From Halopseudomonas pachastrellae (lineage in GTDB: Bacteria > Pseudomonadota > Gammaproteobacteria > Pseudomonadales > Pseudomonadaceae): a DNA stretch of 64,000 nucleotides. The translations under genes were made by a program, and so were the position numbers. Positions 12,371-21,592 of the stretch are shown here, in pieces (the first letter of the stretch is position 1; each line of letters begins with the position of its first letter). Below the pieces are notes generated by a model, which ran no database searches, was not told the DNA's origin, and saw nothing but the letters and a program-made list of their open reading frames with translations. Location of the stretch: assembly GCF_900114765.1 (NCBI RefSeq), contig NZ_FOUD01000020.1, forward strand, positions 33,847 through 97,846. The letters run 5' to 3'.

Positions 12371-13912
12371 ATGCTCACGCCACACCCGGAAGAACGACGA
12401 CGCCAGACCACATCAACAGCCGTGCTGGACGTGCTGGTTATTGGTGGCGGTATCAACGGGGTGGGCATTGCCAATGATGCGGCCGGTCGCGGGCTGTCGG
12501 TACTGCTCTGCGAGCAGGATGACTTGGCCGCACATACCTCATCGGCCAGCAGCAAACTGGTACATGGCGGCCTGCGCTATCTGGAGCAGTACGAGTTTCG
12601 TCTGGTACGCGCGGCCCTTGGCGAGCGCGAGGTGTTGATGGCAAAGGCGCCGCACCTGATCTGGCCGTTGCGCTTTGTGTTGCCGCACCGCCCGCACCTG
12701 CGTCCGCGCTGGATGCTGCGCGCCGGACTGTTTCTGTACGACCACCTGCACAGGCGCACCAGCTTGCCCGGCTCGACCGGCAAGGTGCTGAACGGTCAGG
12801 GCGTACTTAACCCGATTATCGATTACGCGTTCGAGTATTCCGACTGCTGGGCGGATGATGCGCGTCTGGTGGCGCTTAACGCGGTGCAGGCGGCCAGTCT
12901 GGGCGCTGAGATCTGTTTGCACACCCGCTGTACCGCCGCACGGCGCCGCAACGACCTCTGGGAGGTGGACCTGGAAAGCGCTGCGGGTGAGCGTCGTACC
13001 GTGCTGGTGCGGGCGCTGGTTAATGCGGCTGGCCCCTGGGCGGCGCGGGTGATGGAGCGGGTGGTCAATACTCGCTCGCCGCATGGGGTGCGGCTGGTAA
13101 AGGGTAGTCACATCGTGGTGCCACAGCTGCATCATGGCAGCGAGGCTTACATTCTGCAGAACGAGGATCAGCGCATTGTCTTTGTGCTGCCCTACGAAGG
13201 CGCGTTCTCGCTGATTGGTACCACGGATGTGGACTTTCAGGGCGACCCGGCGGTGGTTGAGCCGGATCAGGACGAGGTCGATTATCTGCTGGAGGTGGTC
13301 AATGCGCACTTCAAGCGCCAGTTACGCGCATCGGACATTGTGCACCGCTTTGCCGGTGTGCGGCCCTTGATCAGCAGTGCCACGGCAAGCGCGGCGGAGG
13401 TCAGCCGCGATTACAGTCTCACGCTGGACGCGGAGCCGGGGCAGGCGCCGCTGCTGGCGGTATTTGGCGGCAAGCTGACGACCTACCGGCAGCTGGCCGA
13501 GCAGGCGCTGGACCGCCTGCAGCGGTGGTTTCCGACTGCGGGCCCGGCGTGGACGGCAGAACATGCGCTGGCCGGTGGCGACTTCGACACCCAGGCCGCG
13601 CTGCAGGCAGAACTGGCGCAGAGCTACCCCTGGCTCAGCGAGGCGCAGCGTGCGCGCTTTGCGCGCAGTTACGGCACCCTGTGCCGCGTTTTCTTGCGCG
13701 GGATGACCTGTGCCGAGGATATGGGGGAGGACTTTGGCGCCGGGCTGACCGAGCGCGAGATTCGCTATCTGCGCGAGCGCGAATGGACCGACGATGCTGA
13801 AACGCTGCTGTGGCGCCGCAGCAAGCTGGGCCTGCACCTGACCGAGGCGCAACGTGCGCGGGTAAGCACTTATCTGGCCAACCGGGAGTGGGAGTTGGCG
13901 CCCGTCGAATGA
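12371..13912 (+). CDS. glpD: Aerobic glycerol-3-phosphate dehydrogenase
   Basis: FAD-dependent inner-membrane-associated enzyme that oxidises glycerol 3-phosphate to dihydroxyacetone phosphate and passes electrons to quinone. The 513-residue protein has the FAD fold VLVIGGGINGVGIANDAAGRG (about residues 20-40), the motif SSASSKLVHGGLRYLE, and the C-terminal FGGKLTTYRQLAE. A Shine-Dalgarno AAAGGA lies 8 bases before the ATG. The 234-base gap to ybaK holds the divergent promoters; no clear GlpR operator could be identified by eye. Confidence 0.96.
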   Translation: MLTPHPEERRRQTTSTAVLDVLVIGGGINGVGIANDAAGRGLSVLLCEQDDLAAHTSSASSKLVHGGLRYLEQYEFRLVRAALGEREVLMAKAPHLIWPLRFVLPHRPHLRPRWMLRAGLFLYDHLHRRTSLPGSTGKVLNGQGVLNPIIDYAFEYSDCWADDARLVALNAVQAASLGAEICLHTRCTAARRRNDLWEVDLESAAGERRTVLVRALVNAAGPWAARVMERVVNTRSPHGVRLVKGSHIVVPQLHHGSEAYILQNEDQRIVFVLPYEGAFSLIGTTDVDFQGDPAVVEPDQDEVDYLLEVVNAHFKRQLRASDIVHRFAGVRPLISSATASAAEVSRDYSLTLDAEPGQAPLLAVFGGKLTTYRQLAEQALDRLQRWFPTAGPAWTAEHALAGGDFDTQAALQAELAQSYPWLSEAQRARFARSYGTLCRVFLRGMTCAEDMGEDFGAGLTEREIRYLREREWTDDAETLLWRRSKLGLHLTEAQRARVSTYLANREWELAPVE

Positions 13913-13919
13913 CGGGCGC
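13898..13919. terminator. Perfect hairpin at the end of glpD
   Basis: A 9-base perfect stem GCGCCCGTC / GACGGGCGC with loop GAAT spans the glpD stop codon, between the convergent genes glpD and the reductase. No T-run follows on either side, so termination strength is uncertain. Confidence 0.4.
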
Positions 13920-13945
13920 TCGGGCTGGCTGATCCGGTTGTCTGA

Positions 13946-14980
13946 TCAGTCGGCGATCTTCACCACCAGCTTGCCGAAGTTCTTCCCTTCGAGCAGGCCA
14001 ATAAAGGCATCGGGCGCGTTTTCCAGCCCCTCTACACGGTCTTCTTTTACCCGAACCCGGCCCTCGGCGACCCAGGGCGTCATGGTCTTGAGAAAGTCGG
14101 GATAGCAGTGGCCGTAGTTGTCAAAGATGATAAAGCCCTGCATGCGGATGCGCTGGCTGAGCATCAGACGCATCAGCTGCGGCAGGCGATCGGGGCCCTC
14201 GGGCAGACTGGTGGCGTTGTACTGGGCAATCAGGCCGCACAGCGGCACGCGGGCGTGGGCGTTGAGCAGCGGCATGACCGCGTCGAATACCTTGCCGCCA
14301 ACGTTCTCGAAGTACACGTCGATGCCCTTGGGGCAGGCTGCGGCCAGTTTCTCGGCGAGTGCCGGGTCTTTATGGTCGATACAGGCATCAAAACCCAATT
14401 CTTTGACGGCGTACTCGCACTTTTCTGCACCACCGGCCACGCCCACCACCTGACAGCCCAGAACCTTCGCCACTTGTCCCACCACGGTGCCAACCGGGCC
14501 GGTTGCCGCGCCGACCACCACGGTTTCGCCCACCTTGGGCTGGCCGATGTCGGTCAGACCCATGTAGCCGGTGAAGCCGGGCATGCCGAGTACGCCCAGG
14601 GCCTGTGAGGGTTCAGCCATGTTGCGGTCCAGGCGAAACACCATGCTGCCATCAGACAGGGTGTAGTCCTGCCAGCCGGAGGCAAAGCACATGACCAGGT
14701 CTCCTGCGGCGTAGCCTTCGAGCTGGGAGCTGACCACTTCGCTGACGGTGCCGCAGGTCATTACGCCGCCAACCGGTACCGGGTCGGCATAGGACTTAGC
14801 GTCGCTCATGCGCCCACGCATGTAGGGGTCAAGCGACATCCAGCGGTTGCGCAGCAGCATCTGCCCGGCTTGCACGGTGGGGACAGGGGTTTCGACCATG
14901 CGGAAATTGGCCTGGGTCGGGGCGCCAACCGGGCGCGACTCCAGCAGTATCTGGCGATTGATATCGGAAGTCTGGGGCAT
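13946..14980 (-). CDS. NADPH-dependent medium-chain reductase (CurA/leukotriene B4 reductase-like)
   Basis: Zinc-independent medium-chain oxidoreductase of 344 residues, related to NADPH-dependent alkenal/one oxidoreductases and CurA. The N-terminus has WMSLDPYMRGRM, typical of this branch. The nucleotide-binding loop is VVVGAATGPVGTVVGQVAK (about residues 155-175), followed by GIDVYFENVGGKVFDAV. The C-terminus ends GLLEGKNFGKLVVKI. The ATG at 14980 is preceded by AGAGGAC. The likely role is reduction of activated double bonds in small aldehydes or ketones; the natural substrate cannot be read from sequence. Confidence 0.85.
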   Translation of the reverse strand: MPQTSDINRQILLESRPVGAPTQANFRMVETPVPTVQAGQMLLRNRWMSLDPYMRGRMSDAKSYADPVPVGGVMTCGTVSEVVSSQLEGYAAGDLVMCFASGWQDYTLSDGSMVFRLDRNMAEPSQALGVLGMPGFTGYMGLTDIGQPKVGETVVVGAATGPVGTVVGQVAKVLGCQVVGVAGGAEKCEYAVKELGFDACIDHKDPALAEKLAAACPKGIDVYFENVGGKVFDAVMPLLNAHARVPLCGLIAQYNATSLPEGPDRLPQLMRLMLSQRIRMQGFIIFDNYGHCYPDFLKTMTPWVAEGRVRVKEDRVEGLENAPDAFIGLLEGKNFGKLVVKIAD

Positions 14981-15100
14981 TGTTTTTGTCCTCTGGTCAG
15001 GGCCGTCGGCCGACGACTGTGCCGCCGACAATGCGCCAGCGCCTGGCAGGGGTCAAGCGGGTATCGGGTTGCTTGATGTTGCGGTATTGATGGGCCGGGC

Positions 15101-15598
15101 TCAGTTGCTGCGCCAGGCGCGCCGGAAGTCCTCGGCGTGGCCACCCCTATGGGGGTAGGAGGCTTCCCAGATTCGCGCTAGGCTAGCCAGCGACGCCCCG
15201 GCCTTGGGCAGCATGTGCTGGCGCTGGTAGACAAGCCAGGCGATAGCGGCGGCGTAACCCAGGTTGTAGCCCAGCTCGGCGTGCGGGTCGGTCAGGAAGC
15301 AGTGCTGGCTGGCCAGGCCGCGCACCTTGCTGGCCAGGTCCGGCTGAAAGGCCAGGTAGTCATCCCAGATCAGCGTGTGCAAGCGTGGCGGAATGGCAAA
15401 CGGACCGACGGCATCTGCAGCCCGGCGACTGGTTGGCAAGCTGCTCATGCACAACAGGGTGCCCAGCAGCAGGCGCTGGAGTTGTGGGCAGTCGAGCTGC
15501 AGGTACTGCATGACCGGTTGCAGTTGCTGGTGCTGCGGATGGAGTGACTCGACCAACGAAAAGGCTGACGACTGGGCAGAAGCGAGGTTGGCAGACAT
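15101..15598 (-). CDS. Hypothetical protein
   Basis: Unrecognised 165-residue protein, apparently soluble, with no signal peptide. It is rich in Leu, Gln and Ala, and the C-terminal half contains a weakly hydrophobic stretch (LGYNLGYAAAIAWLVYQRQ). Codon use matches its neighbours. It lies upstream of the CurA-like gene on the same strand with a 120-base gap, and is divergent from the hybrid kinase gene across an AT-rich promoter region (15599-15756). Function unknown. Confidence 0.6.
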   Translation of the reverse strand: MSANLASAQSSAFSLVESLHPQHQQLQPVMQYLQLDCPQLQRLLLGTLLCMSSLPTSRRAADAVGPFAIPPRLHTLIWDDYLAFQPDLASKVRGLASQHCFLTDPHAELGYNLGYAAAIAWLVYQRQHMLPKAGASLASLARIWEASYPHRGGHAEDFRRAWRSN

Positions 15599-15756
15599 GC
15601 AGGTACGTCCTGTCAGTTAGCGTCCTGTGTTAAAGCATAGCGCTAGTAACCAGCAGTAAAGTGTTGTTCTTAAATTATTTAACGCCGCCATGGTTGCGCC
15701 ATATAACCAGTCGGCATATAGGCCAAATGCATAACAACGATGGGCCCTAAATTCGC

Positions 15757-17550
15757 ATGACCTCAAGCACTCCTTCTGCCGCTGTCGGCATTGATGAACC
15801 TGCGCTGTTGGCGCAACAGCGCGGCTTTGCCCGTTTGCGCTTCAGCGGGCCGCTGGAGCAGGCGTTTCAGCACTACCTGCACGTGAAGATGGCGGGTCGT
15901 GTCGTTGTCGTCGCTGCTTCCTCTATTCTCTTCATGCTGCTGTTCATGTGGCTTGATCATCTTTATCTGCCGCCTGAGGTGGCGCGCTACACCTTGAGTA
16001 TTCGTGCGGCGGCGTTGCTGCTGGTGTGTGGCGCTATCTGGTACGCCAACCGTCCGGGGCGGGTAAGGCCGGCGCGGGCCTTTGCGGTATCGACGCTGGC
16101 CTATTGCTGCTCCGGCCTGATGGTGGTGATGGTGATTACTGTTGCCCGGCTGGCCGAGGTGCCCATTCGCGTGACGCACGATGGTCTTTATCTGGTGCTG
16201 CTGTCGGGGTTCTTTCTGGTGGCGTTGCCCATGCGCCACGCGGTGATCGGCTCGTGGGTGATTGTGCTGAGCTATCTGGCTGCCGCCCAGCTCTCTGGCA
16301 GCGAGCCGGCCCGGGTGATATCCGACGGCATCTTTTTGAGCAACTTTGCGCTGATGGGCTCGCTCGGCGCCTATATCTACGAGTACATGCAGCGTCAGGG
16401 CTATGTGAACGAGCAATTGCTGGAGGCGGCTCGGCGCCGCGCCGAGCGCGAAAGTCAGAGCAAAACCCGCTTTCTGGCGACGGCCAGTCACGACTTGCGC
16501 CAGCCGTTGCACGCCATGTTGCTGTTCATCCAGCATCTGCAGGATCAGGTACTGGAAGGCGAGGCGCGCCGTACCGTGGAGCGCCTGACCGACTCGACCC
16601 AGCTGCTGCAGGCGATGCTGAATTCGCTGCTGGATATCTCGCGGTTGAGCGTGGGCATGGTGCGGCCGCAAACCCGCTCGTTCAATTTGCGGCCCTGGTT
16701 AGAGCGCCTGGTCGCCAGCCTTGAGACTTACGCCCGGCGCAGGGGCATCCGGCTGGAGATTGATTGCCCGCCGCATCTGGCGGTCCAGAGCGATCCGCTG
16801 CTGCTGGAGCGGCTACTACGCAATTACCTGAACAACGCACTGATTCATGCCGAGGCCAGCCTGGTGCGGATTGAAGTGGTGCGCGTGGACGAGCGCTTAC
16901 GTATTGCCGTGGTCGACAACGGCTGCGGGCTGGCCGACGCTGATCAGGAGCGCATCTTTGAGGAGTTTACCCAGTTGCGTAACCCTGCGCGCACCCTGGA
17001 TAAGGGCGTGGGGTTGGGGCTGAGTATCTGTCGGCAGATACTGCATTTGCTGGCCTATCCCTCGGGCTTGTGGTCACGGGTTGGGGAGGGCGCCCGGTTC
17101 TGGTTTGAGGCGCCGGTGGGCGAGTGGCAGATGGAGCCGCAAGAGCCGGTGAGCGTGGTAATGCCTCAGCTGCGCGGCCAGGTTGCTTTGATCGAGAATG
17201 ACCGCGTTAGCCGCGAGGCCATGCAGGCGCTGCTGTCCAGTTGGGGCTGCATTGTGTGGGCGTTTTCGAGTGCCGAGGAGGCCGTGGCAGGGCTGCGCAC
17301 TGTGGCTGTCGACGTCTTGTTGAGTGATTACCGCCTGGAAGGCGAGCTTAACGGTCTGGAGCTGATTCGGCAGCTGCGCGAGCACGGCTATTATGCCGGC
17401 CCCGCTGCGCTGGTCACGGCAGACACCTCGGAGGAGTTGACTGAAGCAGTGCGCCTGGCCGATGTTCAGCTGCTTTACAAGCCGGTATTGCCAGCACGCC
17501 TGCGGCGCACCGTGCAGCAGTTGCTGGCGCAGGCGCCAGTTCACACCTAG
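15757..17550 (+). CDS. Hybrid sensor histidine kinase with membrane sensor and receiver domain
   Basis: 597 residues. The N-terminal third has about six membrane segments (roughly residues 45-220), followed by a short coiled linker (EAARRRAERESQSK). The HisKA domain follows with ATASHDLRQPLHAM, phospho-accepting His at 245. The HATPase domain shows NYLNNALIHAE, VDNGCGL and GVGLGLSICRQI. A C-terminal receiver has Asp524 in LLSDYRL and the conserved Lys in LYKPV, though its usual acidic pair reads E-N. The layout resembles pseudomonad NahK/ErcS-type kinases. The stimulus is unknown. A LuxR-type regulator faces it downstream and is a plausible partner. Confidence 0.88.
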   Translation: MTSSTPSAAVGIDEPALLAQQRGFARLRFSGPLEQAFQHYLHVKMAGRVVVVAASSILFMLLFMWLDHLYLPPEVARYTLSIRAAALLLVCGAIWYANRPGRVRPARAFAVSTLAYCCSGLMVVMVITVARLAEVPIRVTHDGLYLVLLSGFFLVALPMRHAVIGSWVIVLSYLAAAQLSGSEPARVISDGIFLSNFALMGSLGAYIYEYMQRQGYVNEQLLEAARRRAERESQSKTRFLATASHDLRQPLHAMLLFIQHLQDQVLEGEARRTVERLTDSTQLLQAMLNSLLDISRLSVGMVRPQTRSFNLRPWLERLVASLETYARRRGIRLEIDCPPHLAVQSDPLLLERLLRNYLNNALIHAEASLVRIEVVRVDERLRIAVVDNGCGLADADQERIFEEFTQLRNPARTLDKGVGLGLSICRQILHLLAYPSGLWSRVGEGARFWFEAPVGEWQMEPQEPVSVVMPQLRGQVALIENDRVSREAMQALLSSWGCIVWAFSSAEEAVAGLRTVAVDVLLSDYRLEGELNGLELIRQLREHGYYAGPAALVTADTSEELTEAVRLADVQLLYKPVLPARLRRTVQQLLAQAPVHT

Positions 17551-17662
17551 CGCCGCGCTACCCGGGGAGGTCGAGCTCCCGCTCGACCAGCGAACCTGTG
17601 TGCAACGTTATGGCCGAGTTGGAAATCGGCGTTCCCGGCCCGTCATTCCGGCGTAGCGTCGC

Positions 17663-18304
17663 TTAAAAGCTCACCAGTCCGAGTTTGCGCGCGTGATTCA
17701 CGCACTCGGTACGGTTGTGGCTTTCCAGTGAGGAGAACAGCGCCTTAAGGTGAGTTTTGACCGTATCTTCGGAGAGTGACAGGCGCTGGCAGATGAGCTT
17801 GTTGGGAAGACCTTCGGCGAGCAGGTCGAGGATCTCCAGCTGACGCGGGGTTATGCCGACTTCGCGGGCGCTGTTCTGGCGATCCAGCGGGTGATTCTCG
17901 TCGCTGATCACTACCTGTGCGCCATACAGCAACTGGGTGACCGCCTGCAGCAGGGTTTTGCCGTCGGCGGTCTTGCTGATGAAGCCGGCGGCGCCCAGCT
18001 GCAGGGCGGCATCCAGGTCACTGGGGCTGTTGCTGGCGGTGAGGATGGCGATGGGCGCCATGGCGTCGGCGGCGCGCAGCTTCTGTAGGAGCGCCAGGCC
18101 GCTGCTGTCGGGCAGCTGCAGGTCCAGCAGAATCAGGTCGTAGGGGTGTTCATTTACCTTCTGCAGCGCCTCGGCGGCGTTATGGGCGTGGTCGAGCTGG
18201 ACGCCTTCACAAAGCGAGCCAAGGGTCAGGCTCAAGCCGTCGAGGTAGATCTGGTGGTCATCAATCAGCAATAGCCGTGTATCGGGCGGCAGCGTGTTGC
18301 TCAT
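17663..18304 (-). CDS. LuxR/NarL-family response regulator
   Basis: 213 residues: a receiver domain with D15-D16 and phospho-acceptor D61 (LILLDLQLP), ending in FISK near residue 112, then a LuxR-type helix-turn-helix (ITPRQLEILDLLAEG through LSLSEDTVKTHLKALF). It should bind DNA when phosphorylated. It is convergent with the hybrid kinase at 15757, and pseudomonad kinases of that type often work with LuxR-type regulators, so the two may form one pathway; this is inference from position. Confidence 0.88.
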   Translation of the reverse strand: MSNTLPPDTRLLLIDDHQIYLDGLSLTLGSLCEGVQLDHAHNAAEALQKVNEHPYDLILLDLQLPDSSGLALLQKLRAADAMAPIAILTASNSPSDLDAALQLGAAGFISKTADGKTLLQAVTQLLYGAQVVISDENHPLDRQNSAREVGITPRQLEILDLLAEGLPNKLICQRLSLSEDTVKTHLKALFSSLESHNRTECVNHARKLGLVSF

Positions 18305-18359
18305 GCGTGGAGTCCTCTACGCGTGGGCTGCCTCAGTGCGTTCCCGGCGACAGCCTTTG

Positions 18360-19229
18360 TTATTGTTCCCGGCTTGATGATATGCAAGCTGTCTGATCAG
18401 GTCCAGAGTCGTGCCTGGGTAGGCGCTCACGCAGCTCGGTCAGCTCGCTGCGCAGGGCCTGTACTTCGGCCAGCAGCAGTTGCTGAGGGTCTTCCACTGG
18501 CTCCTGCGCCGGCTCCAGTGCATCGCGTTGATGCTGAATCGCATCCACGATCACTGCAATGAACAGGTTCAGCATCATGAAGGTGGCAATCAGGATGAAG
18601 GGCACAAAGTAGAGCCAGGCGTAGGGGAACTCCTCCATCACCGGACGTACGATACCCATCGACCAGCTTTCCAGCGTCATTACCTGAAACAGCGTGTAGA
18701 GGCTCGCGCCGAGGGTGCCGAACCACTCGGGAAAGGCTTCGCCGAACAGCTGGGTGGCAATGACCGCGGCAACATAGAAGATCAGGCCAAGCAGCGCGAC
18801 GATGCTACCCATGCCGGGGAGCGAGGCGAGCAACGACTGCACAACCACCCGCATGCTGGGCACGATGGAGACCAGACGCAGTACCCGCAGCACGCGCAGG
18901 GCGCGCAGCACCGCCAGCGGGCCGCTTGCAGGCACCAGTGCGATTGCCACCACCAGCGTGTCGAACAACCCCCAGGGGTCACGCAGCAGTCGCCAGCCGT
19001 GGGCGACAAAGCGCAGGGCGATCTCGACTACAAAGCAGGTGAGAATCAACTGGTCGAGCACGCGCAAAATGCCGCCCCAGCGCTGCATGACCGAAGGCGC
19101 GGTCTCCAGGCCAAGGATAACGGCATTGATAAGGATCAGGGCAGTGATGGTGTACTGAAAACGCGGCTGCTCCAGCCGAGCGGCAAGGCGCTCGCGCCAA
19201 GGCGTGTTGAGATCAAGTGTCTGGTTCAT
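18360..19229 (-). CDS. Bacterial voltage-gated sodium channel (BacNav/NaChBac family)
   Basis: 289-residue single-domain six-helix channel that would assemble as a homotetramer in the inner membrane. The S4 voltage sensor has arginines at every third position (R109, R112, R115, R118, in AVLRALRVLRVLRLV). The selectivity filter is TLESWSM at residues 185-191, as in NavAb and NavMs, indicating Na+ selectivity. Flanking pore helices (ATQLFGE, PEWFGTLG, MGIVRP) also match NavAb. S6 is followed by a neck and a predicted C-terminal coiled coil (about 246-275), the tetramerisation element of the family. It precedes the unrelated gene luxR-type regulator on the same strand. Confidence 0.93.
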   Translation of the reverse strand: MNQTLDLNTPWRERLAARLEQPRFQYTITALILINAVILGLETAPSVMQRWGGILRVLDQLILTCFVVEIALRFVAHGWRLLRDPWGLFDTLVVAIALVPASGPLAVLRALRVLRVLRLVSIVPSMRVVVQSLLASLPGMGSIVALLGLIFYVAAVIATQLFGEAFPEWFGTLGASLYTLFQVMTLESWSMGIVRPVMEEFPYAWLYFVPFILIATFMMLNLFIAVIVDAIQHQRDALEPAQEPVEDPQQLLLAEVQALRSELTELRERLPRHDSGPDQTACISSSREQ

Positions 19230-19274
19230 GGGAGTCTTGAAAGGGGTTACGGCCTGCCATGCAGGCCGCCGGAA

Positions 19275-19823
19275 TCAGCGCTCGCTTTCGGCAAAGGCGC
19301 AGAGGGTGTAAGTGGGGATGCCGGTGTCCTGCATCTGGTGCGAGCCGCCCAGGTCGGGAAGATCGATGATGGCAGCGGCTTCGTAGACATCGGCACCGCT
19401 CTGACGCACCAGGCTGGCGGCGGCCAGGAAAGTACCACCGGTTGCGATCAGGTCATCCAGCAGCAGCACCTGTTCGCCGCCGCTCAGGGCGTCGCGGTGC
19501 ATTTGCAGGGTTGCCTCCCCGTACTCGGTCTCGTAGCTGGCGCTGAGCGTGTCGGCGGGCAGCTTGCCTGCCTTGCGGAACAGCACCAGGGGCCGGTTGA
19601 GTTCGTAGGCCAGAATCGAGCCGATCAGAAAGCCGCGGGCGTCGATCGCGCCGATATGAGTGACCGGGCTGTCGATATAGCGCTGGATCAGGCTGTCGGC
19701 CACCATGCGCAGGGCCTTGGGTGACTGGAACAGCGGGGTGATGTCGCGGAAGGTGACACCTTCTTTCGGAAAGCCCGGCACCGGGCGAATCAGCGATTTG
19801 ATAGCGTATTCGTCAAAGATCAT
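19275..19823 (-). CDS. apt: Adenine phosphoribosyltransferase
   Basis: Salvages adenine to AMP using PRPP. The 182-residue protein has [19 protein letters not shown] at the N-terminus, [10 protein letters not shown] in the middle, and the PRPP-binding loop [13 protein letters not shown] (about residues 120-132). Length and motifs are standard. It lies 14 bases after anr on the same strand; apt also neighbours anr in P. aeruginosa. Confidence 0.97.
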   Translation of the reverse strand: MIFDEYAIKSLIRPVPGFPKEGVTFRDITPLFQSPKALRMVADSLIQRYIDSPVTHIGAIDARGFLIGSILAYELNRPLVLFRKAGKLPADTLSASYETEYGEATLQMHRDALSGGEQVLLLDDLIATGGTFLAAASLVRQSGADVYEAAAIIDLPDLGGSHQMQDTGIPTYTLCAFAESER

Positions 19824-19837
19824 CAGCGGTTACCGGA

Positions 19838-20569
19838 TCAGTCGAGTTGGCCACCGGCCAGCGCACAGAGCTCGCCGTGGTTGGTGATTTCTACTTCCTT
19901 GCCGTCGGCTGCGATCAGCCCCTGTTGCTGGAAGCGGGTGAACACGCGCGAGACGGTTTCTACTGCCAGGCCCAGGTAGTTGCCAATGTCGTTGCGTGAC
20001 ATGGCCAGGCGGAAGGAACGGGCCGAGTAGCCGCGGGCGCGAAAACGGGCAGACAGGTTGATCAGCAGCGTGGCAATGCGCTCGTCGGCGGTCTTTTTCG
20101 ATAACAGCATCATCATCTGCTGATCATCGCGGATTTCGCGGCTCATCAGGCGCATGACCTGACGGCGCAGCGACGGCATGGTGGCGGTCAGATCATCCAG
20201 GCGCTCGAAGGGGATTTCGCACACGGAGGTGGTTTCCAGTGCGACTGCCGAGACCGGCTGGCGCTCGCCGTCCATGCCGGAGAGGCCAATCAGCTCGCTG
20301 GCCAGATGAAAACCGGTAATCTGCTCTACGCCTGCATCGTCAACGGTAAAGGTCTTGATGGTGCCGGAGCGCAGCGCGTAGAGCGAGTCAAAGGGGTCGC
20401 CCTGACGGAACAGCATCTCGCCCTTGCGCAGCGGCCGGCCACGCTTGACGATGCTGTCCAGCGTGTCGAGCTCCTGGTCTTGCAGCGCCAGCGGCAGGCA
20501 CATGGCGGCCAGGCTGCAGTCCTTGCAGTGCGCTTCAGGCAGCGACTTGAGTTTGATTGCATCGGTCAT
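19838..20569 (-). CDS. anr: Anaerobic regulator Anr (FNR/CRP family)
   Basis: Oxygen-sensing activator: a 4Fe-4S cluster holds the dimer under low oxygen and directs it to TTGATnnnnATCAA sites. The 243-residue protein has the N-terminal cysteine cluster [11 protein letters not shown] plus a central Cys in [10 protein letters not shown], a cAMP-binding-type fold, and the helix-turn-helix [20 protein letters not shown]. It closely follows P. aeruginosa Anr. The ATG at 20569 is preferred over a GTG three codons upstream, which would sit only 2 bases from GGAG. It would control the cbb3 oxidase genes beside it. Confidence 0.95.
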   Translation of the reverse strand: MTDAIKLKSLPEAHCKDCSLAAMCLPLALQDQELDTLDSIVKRGRPLRKGEMLFRQGDPFDSLYALRSGTIKTFTVDDAGVEQITGFHLASELIGLSGMDGERQPVSAVALETTSVCEIPFERLDDLTATMPSLRRQVMRLMSREIRDDQQMMMLLSKKTADERIATLLINLSARFRARGYSARSFRLAMSRNDIGNYLGLAVETVSRVFTRFQQQGLIAADGKEVEITNHGELCALAGGQLD

Positions 20570-20654
20570 GACGGTCACAGCTCCGTTGTTCGATCAGCAA
20601 AGCCTACCGCAAGCAGGGCATCGTCGCCACGCCTGGGAGTGTTGTAACAGGTGT

Positions 20655-21380
20655 TCATTCATGCCCGTGATGTGCCTGCGATGGCAGGCTCAAGTGCTGC
20701 ATCAGCCATTGTTGATGCGGGCCGGGCAAGGTCCAGAGTCCAAACAGGATTATTACCAGCGCGGCGCTGACCCGCAGGCTGCGCCGACGCAGCAGGGCGG
20801 TCAGGCGCTCGGCTGCAGCGCCGGTAGCCAGCAACGTCGGCAGGGTGCCGAGACCAAAGAAGAGCATCAACAGGGCGGAATGGCCAGCGCTGCCGTGGCT
20901 GCTGCTCCAGATCAGGGTGCTGTACACCAGGCCACAGGGCAGCCAGCCCCAGAGGGCACCGAGCAGCAGGGCCTGACCGGGCCGCTGCACCGGCAACAGG
21001 GCGCGGGCGTGCGGTTCGATATGGCGCCACAGGCCGCGACCGAGCTGTTCAATGCGGGTCAGGCCCGCCCACCAGTTGGCCAGGTACAGCCCCATGGCGA
21101 TCATCAAGAGGCCGGCGATGCTGCGCAGGATCACACCCAGGCCCATGCCCTGCAGGGCCCAGCCGAGGCTGCCAAGCAGGGCGCCGGCGGCGCTGTAGCT
21201 GGCAATGCGGCCGGCGTTGTAGGACAGCAGCAGGCGCCACAGCGGCCAGCCATGGCGGCGCTCCGGCGGAATGGCCATGGTCAGGGCGCCCATCAGGCCG
21301 CCGCACATGCCGATACAGTGCCCGCCGCCGAGCAGGCCCAAGGCCAGCGCGGTCAGCAACTGGGGTAGCAGGTCGCTCAT
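20655..21380 (-). CDS. Sulfite exporter TauE/SafE-like membrane protein of the cbb3 locus
   Basis: 241-residue inner-membrane protein with about six hydrophobic segments. The N-terminal GGGHCIGMCGGLMGAL motif is the Cys/His-containing signature of this UreH-like group. Members of this type follow ccoS in pseudomonad cbb3 oxidase clusters and are thought to help metal handling or oxidase assembly; the exact role is unknown. The start overlaps the ccoS stop (21377-21380). In P. aeruginosa hemN lies between this gene and anr; here only 85 bases separate them. Confidence 0.8.
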   Translation of the reverse strand: MSDLLPQLLTALALGLLGGGHCIGMCGGLMGALTMAIPPERRHGWPLWRLLLSYNAGRIASYSAAGALLGSLGWALQGMGLGVILRSIAGLLMIAMGLYLANWWAGLTRIEQLGRGLWRHIEPHARALLPVQRPGQALLLGALWGWLPCGLVYSTLIWSSSHGSAGHSALLMLFFGLGTLPTLLATGAAAERLTALLRRRSLRVSAALVIILFGLWTLPGPHQQWLMQHLSLPSQAHHGHE

Positions 21381-21592
21381 GAATGGGGTTTTTGCTCGTT
21401 GTCCGCTGCGTCGCCGTTGTTCTCGCGCTGCTGCGCGGCGAGGTGCGCCGGGTCATCTTCGTCAAACAAGATGCTGTGCGCGGGGCTGTCGAGGTCTTCG
21501 TACTGGCCGTTGTTGACCGCCCAGTTGAACAGGCAGACAGCAATAATGACCAGCACGATGGCGATGGGCACGAGAATGTAGAGGACGGTCAT
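21377..21592 (-). CDS. ccoS: cbb3-type cytochrome oxidase assembly protein CcoS
   Basis: 71-residue single-span membrane protein needed for cofactor insertion into cbb3 oxidase. One N-terminal helix (ILVPIAIVLVIIAVCLFNWAV) is followed by NGQYEDLDSPAHSILFDED, the conserved CcoS segment. It overlaps ccoI upstream by 4 bases and the TauE/SafE-like gene downstream by 4 bases, which indicates one tightly coupled operon. Confidence 0.92.
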   Translation of the reverse strand: MTVLYILVPIAIVLVIIAVCLFNWAVNNGQYEDLDSPAHSILFDEDDPAHLAAQQRENNGDAADNEQKPHS

